Assembly (NCBI RefSeq): GCF_000376785.1 | Contig: NZ_AQXX01000144.1 | Span: 1-64,000, forward strand | Direction: 5' to 3' | DNA from: Hahella ganghwensis DSM 17046 | Lineage (GTDB): Bacteria > Pseudomonadota > Gammaproteobacteria > Pseudomonadales > Oleiphilaceae | DNA length: 64,000 bases | Shown: positions 29,601-36,381 of the stretch, in pieces | Layout of the letters: each line of letters begins with the position of its first letter | Position numbering within the stretch: the stretch's first letter is position 1 | Program-made: the position numbers and the translations under genes | Notes under the pieces: model-generated | The model's input: only the letters and a program-made list of their open reading frames with translations | Database searches by the model: none | What the model was told of the DNA's origin: nothing

Positions 29601-29721
29601 CGAATTGGGGGTCTTCAGATCGGGGCATGGTAATGAACGAAACCACACCCAGGCCGATGAGCAACAAGGCCGCGACCCAGGAAAAAGCATGATTACGAAT
29701 TGCAAGTTCGGGCAAACGCAT
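26632..29721 (-). CDS. RND efflux permease (AcrB/MexB-like family)
   Basis: 1029 aa. Inner-membrane proton-driven pump subunit. It begins MRLPELAIRNHAFSWVAALLL and has two sets of transmembrane helices around residues 335-540 and 850-1010, with two large periplasmic loops. The TM4 segment GLVIALGLLVDNAIVVTENVERYL carries the proton-relay aspartate (only one D of the usual DD pair is seen). PRSEDPQFDFPTT near the N-terminus is typical of the less-studied HAE1/CusA-like branch. It is transcribed after the adaptor gene with a 180-bp gap. No outer-membrane channel gene is in the window, so a TolC encoded elsewhere is needed. Substrate unknown. Confidence 0.93.
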   Translation of the reverse strand: MRLPELAIRNHAFSWVAALLLIGLGVVSFITMPRSEDPQFDFPTTLTTILYPGTNPVDMERLVVDPIEDAVNELEDLKSIQTEIQDGLALVRIEFLYGSDPEDKYEDVIGALQSVRGDLPDDLSTLTTQKLSPTDVVIMQVALTSATATSEEFKYYAEQLETRLERVGGVKRVDIKAVQDLEIQVKADWVRLQQQGISLDELAAAVGKAASNLPGGYVNTQDRRFSVRSSGDYKDIETLRRTVVRAADDRVVYVGDLADVHLGESTPTYKARFQGTPAVFLAVVQRKGSNIFDITKGLNNVLEDYQKRLPDNVGLEVVHDQSTSVEERINGFFSNLWQGLILVGFVVLVVLGFRASMVIVLAIPFSIAIGLGWVDMAGFGLQQMSIVGLVIALGLLVDNAIVVTENVERYLRQGLSREDAAIKGTQQVGWTVVSGTFTTVLAFVPILMMQSGSGTFIRSMPVTVTLTLIASLLIALSITPLLASRFLKHGTSAKQPGRVLVWTEGFSAGPYRRALGWSLRHPVVVLIIALMVFIGTVSLFPKVGVSLFPKAEKSMILVDIETPEGSTFGFTQSIAHQLEQDLLQQDLVESIATNVGKSNPRVYYNTMDSKQQPNYAQLLVQLGQHPYPEIEAWVTTQRQRFQAFADATVRFKEFNQGPPLRAPITMRIVGDNIDALRKSAQDVVDIIENTEGSVNVDTPISRHKVDLRVDIQRDKAALYQVSLDTIDRTIRGGLIGLNVGTLRDEQGEDYPIMVSTRSGWEPELEQFDAMVVPNVRGDLIPLKQLADIQLETAIPKFQHYNMERMARVTADVLPGYQTELVTNAIIEQLDNYPWPEGVTYTVGGEQENRKESFGGMAKALIIAVVGIFAVLMMQFRSFRQPMVIFAALPFALVGAILALFLTGNTFSFTAFIGLTSLVGIVVNNSIILVDYANQLRDEGMNVLEAMTESGRTRLLPIILTSLTTIGGLLPLTLTGSSMWAPLGWVIIGGLAVSTLLTLFVVPVLYRLFEGKGEKATSPYQETEPAAVSN

Positions 29722-29902
29722 CCCGTGACTCTCCCGTGTAGGTTTCAGTTTTCAGACGTTAGGTCGTGGTTTTAGGGCTTTGAGAATGTCTGTATAAACA
29801 GGTTGGTATCTATAAAAGGCATTAAAAAAGGTGGTGCGCAGAGCGATCAGTCTCATACGCACCAAGGCCTCATGTCCAATGGACTCAGATAACACTTTTA
29901 CG

Positions 29903-30955
29903 TTATTGCAGAGAGGCAATCTCTCCCACCGGAAGAACTTTGCGCCCCTCGACGACACCGGTTGCGCCCCTGGTCACAATCGTATCTCCAGCTTTCAGGC
30001 CGGACAGAGTGGCGACATGGGAGTGCGAAAAGTCTCGCATAATCACCGAGGTAAGATGAGCCCTGTTCTGGGAGTCCAGCGTGAACACTTCAGCCGAGGA
30101 ACCGGTTGCGGAAATAATGGCGCTTAGTGGGATCAATACCAGCTCTTCATAATCTGAAGGCGTGAGAGTCACGCGGCTGACCATACCGGAGAGCAAACGG
30201 GTTGTGCTCGGATTCACCCGGATCTCCACCTCAAAGGTACCTGTTCCGTTGGATGCTTTGGCGGCGGTTTCATATACCGAGCCTTCAAATACTTGCTCTG
30301 GGTAAGCATCCACCTTGATCCTGGCGAGATCACCTTCCTTGATTCGGACAATATCGCGATCATTGAGGCCCACACGGATTACCCAGCCGGCATCGTCATT
30401 GGCAAATATGAAAGCTCTGACCTGAGCATTCACCTGCTCATTGGGTTCAATTAATTTACGGAGAATACGGCCATTTCCTGGCGCCTTAATGGTGGCGTGT
30501 TTGTAATTGAATCTGGCTATCCGAAGTTTGGAGTTGGCAACCTCCAGGCCGGTTTCTGCGCTTTGCAACTGGTCCAGGGATACCACTTTGCTCTTATAGA
30601 GCTTCTGGACTCTTTCCAGGGTTCTTTCAGCGTCCAGATGTAAGGATTGCGCCTGCTCAAGCTGGGCCTCAATTTCCTCTTTATCAAGCTCAGCAAGCAC
30701 TTCTCCCTTTCTTACCGACTGGCCCTCGCGGACGTAAATACTGGAGACAATACCGGGTGTCTTGAACGCAAGTGACTGCTCAGACGGGTTCACCAGAAGT
30801 CCGCTGGTATCGATCTCGCGCTGAACTTTTTCAACTGTCACGGTTTCTGTATAGACAGGAGCTTCCTGGGCGTTGGCGATGAAAACCGGTGCGAACAGCA
30901 AGAGCCACAGGGCAAACAGTTTCCAATGTATATCCAGATCTTTTAAAGCGTTCAT
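29903..30955 (-). CDS. RND periplasmic adaptor (membrane fusion protein)
   Basis: 350 aa. Signal peptide (LFALWLLLFAPVFIANA), then a lipoyl half (GIVSSIYVREGQSVRKGEVLAELD), an alpha-hairpin (about 90-155: EEIEAQLEQAQSLHLDAERTLERVQKL), a second lipoyl half (ATIKAPGNGRILRKLIEPNEQV), a beta-barrel and a membrane-proximal domain. It lacks the N-terminal lipidated cysteine of AcrA, so it is probably soluble in the periplasm. First gene of the pump operon, behind a strong sigma-70-like promoter with direct repeats. Confidence 0.93.
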   Translation of the reverse strand: MNALKDLDIHWKLFALWLLLFAPVFIANAQEAPVYTETVTVEKVQREIDTSGLLVNPSEQSLAFKTPGIVSSIYVREGQSVRKGEVLAELDKEEIEAQLEQAQSLHLDAERTLERVQKLYKSKVVSLDQLQSAETGLEVANSKLRIARFNYKHATIKAPGNGRILRKLIEPNEQVNAQVRAFIFANDDAGWVIRVGLNDRDIVRIKEGDLARIKVDAYPEQVFEGSVYETAAKASNGTGTFEVEIRVNPSTTRLLSGMVSRVTLTPSDYEELVLIPLSAIISATGSSAEVFTLDSQNRAHLTSVIMRDFSHSHVATLSGLKAGDTIVTRGATGVVEGRKVLPVGEIASLQ

Positions 30956-30984
30956 GAGCAGTCCCCGGAGGATGCTAAGTAATA

Positions 30985-31031
30985 GGTGTAAACATTGTAT
31001 TCAGTGAGTATATGCGGTGTCAACATTGGAT
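30985..31031 (-). promoter_or_regulatory. Sigma-70-like promoter of the RND operon with two 16-bp direct repeats
   Basis: On the minus strand TTGACA (31023-31018) and TACAAT (30999-30994) are separated by 18 bp. Transcription would start about 30 bp before the adaptor ATG. Two copies of GGTGTMAACATTGKAT (plus strand 30985-31000 and 31016-31031) lie 31 bp apart, about three helical turns, one covering the -35 and one the -10. This looks like a repressor or two-site operator. Confidence 0.7.
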
Positions 31032-31044
31032 CGAGCTAAAGAAA

Positions 31045-31081
31045 ACTTACTCTTATGTTTCTCGTTTTTGGGCGAGTAAGT
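31045..31081. promoter_or_regulatory. 8-bp inverted repeat in the RND / YiaA divergent region
   Basis: ACTTACTC (31045-31052) and GAGTAAGT (31074-31081) with 21-bp spacer, between the RND promoter and the yiaA-like gene. Could be an operator for the plus-strand pair. Confidence 0.35.
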
Positions 31082-31221
31082 ATTAAATTACGATGCTTGT
31101 GGTTGGTTTTTGCGCGGCTTTCTCTGTCTGGGTTTTATTTTTGTCGTTCTCAGTCGATAGTTTGCGACAAGCAAAGGGTCCTGTTGTGAGAAGGGCCTAT
31201 AACTCAAAGGGAGAAAATGAA

Positions 31222-31494
31222 ATGTCGATTGATGAATTGCAGAGTAATTCCAAAGGTTGGCTGTTTTACGTCAAGGCCTCCTTTGTTGTGGCACTGGTGG
31301 CGGTCGGTGCGGGCATTTTCCTCATGCCGACAGATCTTCTGGTTAAGGGATACTTTGGAATCAGTACATTATTTCTGGTGAGTTCTACCATCACGCTTTC
31401 CAAAACCATGCGTGATGAACATGAAGCGCAGCGCCTGTTACACAGACTGAGCGAAGCCAAAACCAATCAGATTCTGCGGGAATATGCGGACTGA
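31222..31494 (+). CDS. YiaA/YiaB-family inner membrane protein
   Basis: 90 aa from ATG 31222, which has AAGGGAG 8 bp upstream; the frame is open to 31093, but the extra 43 residues are not family-like. Two hydrophobic helices (LFYVKASFVVALVAVGAGIFLMP and VKGYFGISTLFLVSSTITLS) precede a short KTMRDEHEAQRLLHRLSEAK tail, the YiaAB two-helix pattern. The gene ends 31 bp before a PspA-like gene and is probably in one operon with it, so it may be the membrane partner of that protein. Confidence 0.82.
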   Translation: MSIDELQSNSKGWLFYVKASFVVALVAVGAGIFLMPTDLLVKGYFGISTLFLVSSTITLSKTMRDEHEAQRLLHRLSEAKTNQILREYAD

Positions 31495-31525
31495 TTTTGT
31501 AAATGGAATGTCAGGAGAGGTGAAT

Positions 31526-32227
31526 ATGTACGTCATGCAAAAGATCACAACCGCTTTTCGTGGGGCTGCTCGTGAGGGGGCGGAGAAAGTTGTGGATGCC
31601 AATGCGATCCGGATTTTTGAACAGGAAATCTATGACTGTGAGAATGCCATGACTCTGGCAAAACATGATTTGGCAAAAGTGATGGCAGAGAAAATCCGGT
31701 TACAACGGCTCCATGAGCAGAGGATTTCATCAATCAGGGAGCGGGAGGAGCAAGCTGGAGTCGCTTTGGATAAAGGCCTTGAGAGTCTCGCAAGAGAGTT
31801 GGCAGAGTGGATATCGGAGCAGGAAAAAACCAGCGAAAGAGAGCAGAAGGCGTTGCAGCAGCTTGAAGATCACGAGAAAAAGCTTCGTAAATCGTTGAAT
31901 GCGGCAGGTAATCATATTCAGCACTATCGTCGTGAACTGCGTCTTGTTCAGGCAACACAAAGCTCACAGAAAGCAACTTCTGCTCTGAGCTCTAAAGCGA
32001 ATTCTTTGGGTGCGCGCATTATGGATATGCAGGATTCTTTGGACCGGATTCGAAGCCGGCAATCTGAGTTTGAGGATTATCAGGAAGCCATGCAGATCCT
32101 GGGTGACGAGTTTTCTGACAATACTCTGGACAGTAAGTTGCAGCAGGCGGGAATTAGTTCTGAAAAAGCAGCAGATTCTGTACTTGCCCGTATTCGTCAG
32201 AAGCGTGAAGGCAGTGAAAAAAAATAG
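31526..32227 (+). CDS. PspA/IM30-like coiled-coil protein
   Basis: 233 aa from ATG 31526, after the strong AGGAGAGGTG. Almost entirely helical and charged, with long coiled coils (DLAKVMAEKIRLQRLHEQRI, REREEQAGVALDKGLESLARE, KLRKSLNAAGNHIQHYRRELR), the fold of the PspA/Vipp1 membrane-remodelling family. It is distant from the true pspA at 40206 and corresponds more to the YjfJ-type paralogues. It pairs with the YiaA-like membrane protein. A terminator follows. Confidence 0.82.
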   Translation: MYVMQKITTAFRGAAREGAEKVVDANAIRIFEQEIYDCENAMTLAKHDLAKVMAEKIRLQRLHEQRISSIREREEQAGVALDKGLESLARELAEWISEQEKTSEREQKALQQLEDHEKKLRKSLNAAGNHIQHYRRELRLVQATQSSQKATSALSSKANSLGARIMDMQDSLDRIRSRQSEFEDYQEAMQILGDEFSDNTLDSKLQQAGISSEKAADSVLARIRQKREGSEKK

Positions 32228-32242
32228 CGGGACCTAAACCAG

Positions 32243-32268
32243 AAACGCGCCATGTTTGGCGCGTTTTT
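32243..32268 (+). terminator. Rho-independent terminator after PspA-like gene
   Basis: AAACGCGCCA TGTT TGGCGCGTTT followed by TT; perfect 10-bp stem 15 bp after the stop codon. Confidence 0.9.
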
Positions 32269-32326
32269 CATGATTTCCCCTGGCCTGATATATTAATGTG
32301 CAAACGGAAACCGAATTGGCTGACGC

Positions 32327-32614
32327 TTAGTTATCGTTGCCAACTTCCATCCGTTTACGTTCTGCTGCTGTCAATCCGTCATTGGCAAACTTTTCCTGAC
32401 GAGTCATTCTGGTTTGATCCATCGCTGGACCAGCGGCAGTGGCTTCGCCTTGCTCAATGTAGTATTGAGCCAATTCTTCCCCTTGTAACAGATAGACTTG
32501 AGACTCGCTGTGCTGATTGGCAACGCTGAATTGACCATTCTCAGCATTGGCGATTCCAGCTCCAGCAGCAAAAATCAGAGAAGCAGCTACAACTAAATTT
32601 TGTTTCACGTTCAT
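32327..32614 (-). CDS. Small exported protein, unknown family
   Basis: 95 aa. The start at 32614 is fixed by AAGGAGG 8 bp upstream and by a clear signal peptide (QNLVVAASLIFAAGAGIANA). The mature part is about 70 residues and polar: QVYLLQGEELAQYYIEQGEA, then MTRQEKFANDGLTAAERKRM. It has no cysteine. I do not recognise a family. Single gene, with about 260 bp of upstream sequence to the next gene on the other strand. Confidence 0.75.
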   Translation of the reverse strand: MNVKQNLVVAASLIFAAGAGIANAENGQFSVANQHSESQVYLLQGEELAQYYIEQGEATAAGPAMDQTRMTRQEKFANDGLTAAERKRMEVGNDN

Positions 32615-32877
32615 TTTGTCGACCTCCTTAGGCTTGTGCTCAATCATCCGTACCTTTCATACGAACAACTTACACCTCGTATGACTTCTCTTACGCTAAA
32701 TAGTTGCCATCAGGTTGGTTAAATATTATTCATAAAGATATACGGAATTTTTTAGAGAATGGACGTGTCTAAGACCGAAGGTGTTGGCCGATTGCACTTT
32801 AAGTGCTTTTCTATAGGCTTTGTTTGGCACAACAACTTTGCTAAAGTCTGCCGGCTTTCATGGAGAACCAATGACAG

Positions 32878-33813
32878 ATGCCCACGCCTTATTCCCATCC
32901 ATTCTATCGACCTGAAGAAAAGTTCCTGACCGCCAACGGCATTGAGCTTTGTTATGAAGAAATGGGAGATCCCTCGGGTGAGCCTTTGTTGATGATTATG
33001 GGTCTGGGGACTCAGATGACGGCATGGCCACCGGAACTCCTGGAGCCGATGTTGGAGGAAGGGTATCGCATTATACGGTTTGATAATCGTGATATTGGTA
33101 AATCCGAAGAGCTGGACTTCCATATGAAGGTTCCAGCACCGATTGCCTACTTGCGCACCAAGATAGGGCTTGAGATTGACGCGCCCTATTTATTGCATGA
33201 TATGGCGGCCGATGCGGTGGCCTTGTTAAAGGCACTGGACATCACGGAAGCTCATGTTCTTGGGATCTCCATGGGGGGAATGATTGCGCAACTCGTTGAG
33301 AATCATGCGGATATTTCTGTAAAAAGTCTCTCGCTGTTAATGACGTCAAATAATCATCCCAAACTACCATCTCCTGACCTTAATACGCTGTGGAGAATTA
33401 ATGGTGGTGGCGTGCGTGGTCATGACCAGAAATCTGCGCTGAAGAGGGGGATAGCTTTCTGGGAAACCGTTAAGAGCCCTGGATTCCCTACACCCAGAGA
33501 TCGGGTCCTCCAGCGAATCGCGAGAGACTTTCAGCGGAGTTACAGGCCTATGGGCGTTGTCCGGCAAATGCGTGCCATCATGGCAACTGGCAGCATAGAG
33601 GATTACTCCAGAAATATTCAGTCGCCTTCTCTGATTCTGCATGGAAGTGCTGATCCTTTGGTCAAGCCGAAGGCGGCCCATTGGCTGAAGGATAATATTC
33701 CCCATGCTGTGCTCGATATTATTCCTGGCTGGGGGCACGACCTGCCTTTGCCTCTGTTATCCAAACTGGCGCACAAAATTACTTCTCATATGAAGCATTC
33801 CAGTCAGTCCTGA
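32878..33813 (+). CDS. Alpha/beta hydrolase
   Basis: 311 aa. Oxyanion stretch MIMGLGTQMTAWP, nucleophile elbow LGISMGGMIAQ (Ser near 136), acid in HGSADPLVKP and catalytic His in GWGHDLP. The sequence style (FDNRDIGKSEEL) is that of the esterase/aclacinomycin-methylesterase-like group often annotated simply as alpha/beta hydrolase. No signal peptide, so cytoplasmic. GGAG lies 12 bp before the ATG. It converges with and overlaps the LysR gene by 10 bp at the stop ends. Confidence 0.9.
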   Translation: MPTPYSHPFYRPEEKFLTANGIELCYEEMGDPSGEPLLMIMGLGTQMTAWPPELLEPMLEEGYRIIRFDNRDIGKSEELDFHMKVPAPIAYLRTKIGLEIDAPYLLHDMAADAVALLKALDITEAHVLGISMGGMIAQLVENHADISVKSLSLLMTSNNHPKLPSPDLNTLWRINGGGVRGHDQKSALKRGIAFWETVKSPGFPTPRDRVLQRIARDFQRSYRPMGVVRQMRAIMATGSIEDYSRNIQSPSLILHGSADPLVKPKAAHWLKDNIPHAVLDIIPGWGHDLPLPLLSKLAHKITSHMKHSSQS

Positions 33814-34712
33814 CACTCATAAGAAGATAAGTGCTGTTGGTCCGACAAAAAACGGATCAGACTTGTGACAAGTTGGTTATAACCAGCATTTGGTGGCCAG
33901 ACAGCATATACCCCAAGTGACGTTGGGTGCCATGGTGCCAGAACGGTCTTCAGAACCCCCTGTCCTAAAGCCTGTTTCACCATAAACTCGGGCGGGGTGC
34001 ACAACCCAAGACCAGACAGACATAACTGGTAGACCGCATCCATGCTGTCAGCGGTTATTCTTGGCGTTATATCAATATTTACAGGTTTCTTCTTTTTCGG
34101 GTGTTGTAATTCTTTTTTACCGCTTCGTGTGGCCAGGCCAATCCACTCCCAATCATTCAGGTCTTCAGGTTGCTTCGGTGAGGCCCGGCTATCGATGTAT
34201 TTTTCTGAGGCAACGAGTACGCGTGTCATATCGAACAGTTTTTTGGATTTAAGAGAGCTGTCCTTTAGTGGACCAATTCGAACAGCCAGGTCTATCCCTT
34301 CCTTGATCAGGTTTTGTGGATGATCGCTGTAATTCAGGTTCAGACTGACTTTGGGATACTGACTGGCAAAAGCCGCGATATACCCTGTGATGGAATGCCT
34401 TGCCAGCATAAAGGGGAGAGTAAGCTTTAATGTTCCCGACACTTCTTCCTGTGATACTTGCAGATCGTTTAAACCCGACTGAGCAGCTTCCAGCATTTGT
34501 TTGGATGAAATAAAAAGTCTTTGTCCAGGATCAGTAAGAGTCAGTTGTCGAGTTGAACGATAAAGCAGTGCGACTCCCAGCCGTTTCTCCAGTTGTGAGA
34601 TATGGTGGCTGACCACTGAAGGGGAAAGTTGCAGTTCTCGGGCTGCCCGGCGAAAGGAGCCGTATTCTACGGTTCTGGCGAAAACGGCCATGGCTCTCAG
34701 GTCATCAATCAT
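33804..34712 (-). CDS. LysR-family transcriptional regulator
   Basis: 302 aa, usual length. Helix-turn-helix MAVFARTVEYGSFRRAARELQLSPSVVSHHISQLEKRLG (residues 8-46), then the CrgA-like substrate-binding domain (GTLKLTLPFMLA, DLAVRIGPLKDSSL). It is divergent from the DUF2000-LysE genes and probably controls them. A TGTTC-N9-GAACA element lies 15 bp before its start. Confidence 0.9.
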   Translation of the reverse strand: MIDDLRAMAVFARTVEYGSFRRAARELQLSPSVVSHHISQLEKRLGVALLYRSTRQLTLTDPGQRLFISSKQMLEAAQSGLNDLQVSQEEVSGTLKLTLPFMLARHSITGYIAAFASQYPKVSLNLNYSDHPQNLIKEGIDLAVRIGPLKDSSLKSKKLFDMTRVLVASEKYIDSRASPKQPEDLNDWEWIGLATRSGKKELQHPKKKKPVNIDITPRITADSMDAVYQLCLSGLGLCTPPEFMVKQALGQGVLKTVLAPWHPTSLGVYAVWPPNAGYNQLVTSLIRFLSDQQHLSSYECQD

Positions 34713-34726
34713 ATTCGTGTTTCTAT

Positions 34727-34745
34727 TGTTCGATAATATGGAACA
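34727..34745. promoter_or_regulatory. LysR-type inverted repeat TGTTC-N9-GAACA
   Basis: A perfect inverted repeat with the T-N11-A-like symmetry of LysR operators, placed between lysR (start 34712) and the DUF2000 gene (start 34835). It suits autoregulation and control of the divergent exporter operon. Confidence 0.5.
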
Positions 34746-34834
34746 GTAAAATTCAAAAGTTCTATATCATCAACTTATAAATTCCTGTTTAGACTACTCA
34801 CCATCAAGCAAATAATTATTGGTAAGAGGTCCAG

Positions 34835-35260
34835 ATGTCGGAAAATACACCTGAGTTTAAGTGGGCGATTGTCGTTGATCAGTCGTTACCGGTCGGCATA
34901 ATGGCGAATACCGCAGCCGTTCTTTCGCTGACGTTGGGGCAACAAAAACCGGAGCTGATCGGGCCGGATATGTCGGACAATGATGGCCTGTTTCATACCG
35001 GAATTACGACGCTGGCGATGCCTATTCTCAAAGGCAGCGGAAAACTGTTAAACGAAATCCGGGCCGCCACACGTGAACATGAACCGGAGCTGCTGGTCGT
35101 CGACTTGACGCGTGATACTTTAAGAACCCGAAGTAATCAGGAATATCAGGAAAGATTGCAGCAAACAGCATCTGCAGATGTCGAATACCTGGGATTGGCT
35201 TTATTTGGCAATAAAAAGCTAGTAAACCGTTTTACCGGGAATCTCGGGCTTTTACGGTAA
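34835..35260 (+). CDS. DUF2000 family protein
   Basis: 141 aa. The opening FKWAIVVDQSLPVGIMANTAAVLSLTLG is characteristic of DUF2000, a small alpha/beta family related in fold to peptidyl-tRNA hydrolase II; function unknown. AGAGG lies 9 bp upstream. It is followed 40 bp later by a LysE-type exporter gene on the same strand, behind a divergent LysR regulator. This neighbourhood suggests a role tied to an exported amino acid or related compound, which is inference. Confidence 0.85.
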   Translation: MSENTPEFKWAIVVDQSLPVGIMANTAAVLSLTLGQQKPELIGPDMSDNDGLFHTGITTLAMPILKGSGKLLNEIRAATREHEPELLVVDLTRDTLRTRSNQEYQERLQQTASADVEYLGLALFGNKKLVNRFTGNLGLLR

Positions 35261-35300
35261 TTGAACGAGACTTTGAGGCATTGCCTGGGAGGATGGCAGT

Positions 35301-35921
35301 ATGTGGAGCGGTTTTATTGTGGCATCGATTCTCATTACCCTGATGCCGGGGCCTTCAATGTTGATTGTGATGATGAATGCCCTCCAGAAAGGGATTCGTG
35401 CAGGCGTCCTGGCTTCATGTGGTGTTGTTGTCGCGGATGCCTTGTTGCTGATATTAACATTGTCCGGTATTGGTGCATTGTTATATTCCTCAGCCCTTAT
35501 GTTCACTGTGGTGAAGTGGTGTGGCGTCGGCTATCTGGTGTATCTGGGAGTCAGACAATTACTTTCCCGTCACAGTATCAAAGGTGGTAGTGAGAGCGTC
35601 TCCGATGAGCTTGACACAACGCTAATGAAAGGAAGCTTTGTGCAAGGATTTGCCACGACGATGCTGAACCCGAAAATCATTGGTTTTTTTATTGCATTTT
35701 TTCCTCAATTTCTTGATCAAAGCCTACCTGTCTGGTCTCAATTGCTGCAATTAGGCCCGGTATTCTTGCTGATCGTATTTATCATTTTATTGATGTATGC
35801 GCTTCTGGCTCGCTCAGTGAGGTCATTTCTGAACAGCCAAAGAGGGCAGTCACTGGTCCAGAAGGGATCGGGGATATTATTGGTCGGCTGTGGTCTGGCG
35901 GCGGCTGGAATGGAGCGCTAG
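35301..35921 (+). CDS. LysE/RhtB-family amino-acid exporter
   Basis: 206 aa, standard length, about six transmembrane helices. The N-terminal signature ILITLMPGPSMLIVMMNALQKGIRAGVLASCG is diagnostic for the LysE superfamily; TTMLNPKIIGFFIAFFPQF is the second conserved segment. Exports an amino acid or homoserine-lactone-like compound across the inner membrane; substrate not readable. GGGAGG is 8 bp before the ATG. Probably co-transcribed with DUF2000. Confidence 0.92.
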   Translation: MWSGFIVASILITLMPGPSMLIVMMNALQKGIRAGVLASCGVVVADALLLILTLSGIGALLYSSALMFTVVKWCGVGYLVYLGVRQLLSRHSIKGGSESVSDELDTTLMKGSFVQGFATTMLNPKIIGFFIAFFPQFLDQSLPVWSQLLQLGPVFLLIVFIILLMYALLARSVRSFLNSQRGQSLVQKGSGILLVGCGLAAAGMER

Positions 35922-36087
35922 ATGACGCTGGAGATTTCGGGGGCTATTATTAAAACAAGTCACCTTATAAGAGATTGATTTAAAGAAAAGGTTGCTTTCT
36001 CAATAACGATCCATATCATAGGCGGCCATTATTTCTATTCACAGTGACAATCGTCACCCATAAGATTTATCAAGGAGGCATTTGAAA

Positions 36088-36123
36088 GTGTTTTTAGTTC
36101 AACAAGTTAACTATTTCAGCTAA
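36088..36123 (+). CDS. Possible leader peptide upstream of rtcB (11 codons)
   Basis: GTG start reading MFLVQQVNYFS, 9 bp after the very strong site AAGGAGG (36072-36078); TTG at 36082 would add two codons. So good a ribosome site before so short a frame, directly upstream of alternative hairpins and a terminator, is the layout of a translated attenuator leader. There is no obvious run of one control codon. Confidence 0.3.
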   Translation: MFLVQQVNYFS

Positions 36124-36125
36124 AC

Positions 36126-36172
36126 GCCTTTCAAGTGTCTCGACTTGGAAGGCCAAACAAGAGCCTTTCGAG
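36126..36172 (+). promoter_or_regulatory. Alternative hairpins in rtcB leader
   Basis: The segment CTTGGAAGGC (36144-36153) can pair with GCCTTTCAAG (36126-36135) upstream or GCCTTTCGAG (36163-36172) downstream, since the two are near-identical direct repeats. Only one hairpin can form at a time. Neither overlaps the terminator stem, so a direct antiterminator is not evident. Confidence 0.45.
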
Positions 36173-36188
36173 TCAGGAATCCCAAAAG

Positions 36189-36222
36189 AAACCCTGGCCG
36201 AGTAATCCGCCAGGGTTTTTTA
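36189..36222 (+). terminator. Rho-independent terminator upstream of rtcB
   Basis: AAACCCTGGC, loop of about 10, GCCAGGGTTT, then T-rich TTTTATTTT. It ends either a short independent RNA of about 200 nt or an attenuated rtcB leader; LysE's stop is 268 bp upstream, far for its own terminator. Confidence 0.88.
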
Positions 36223-36381
36223 TTTTCCAATCGTTATTCGGTTAATCGAATCCCTTCTCGAAGCAGGCTCTAGAATATCGCTCCAGGCGATATTTTGACT
36301 ATTGAATCAGATCTGACGATAGGTCCGGATGGTGTTCGGCCATCAAAAAATCAGGTCATGATTGTGGCAAGGAAAGAATGT

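Larger units (their letters stand above)
35922..36381. other. 460-bp region before rtcB with structured leader
   Basis: It contains a possible promoter (TTGCTT at 35992, TATCAT at 36014), a strong ribosome site with an 11-13-codon ORF (36082-36123), two mutually exclusive hairpins (36126-36172) and a strong terminator (36189-36222). About 160 bp then remain to the rtcB start. See separate entries. Confidence 0.5.

Noticed and set aside
29752-29958. 68-codon minus-strand ORF between adaptor and permease genes
   Set aside because: It overlaps the end of the adaptor gene, has no ribosome site and no recognisable features; the 180-bp gap is otherwise featureless.
31093-31221. Extended N-terminus of the YiaA-like protein
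   Set aside because: A clear ribosome site and the family start lie at 31222; the upstream part adds a non-family stretch.
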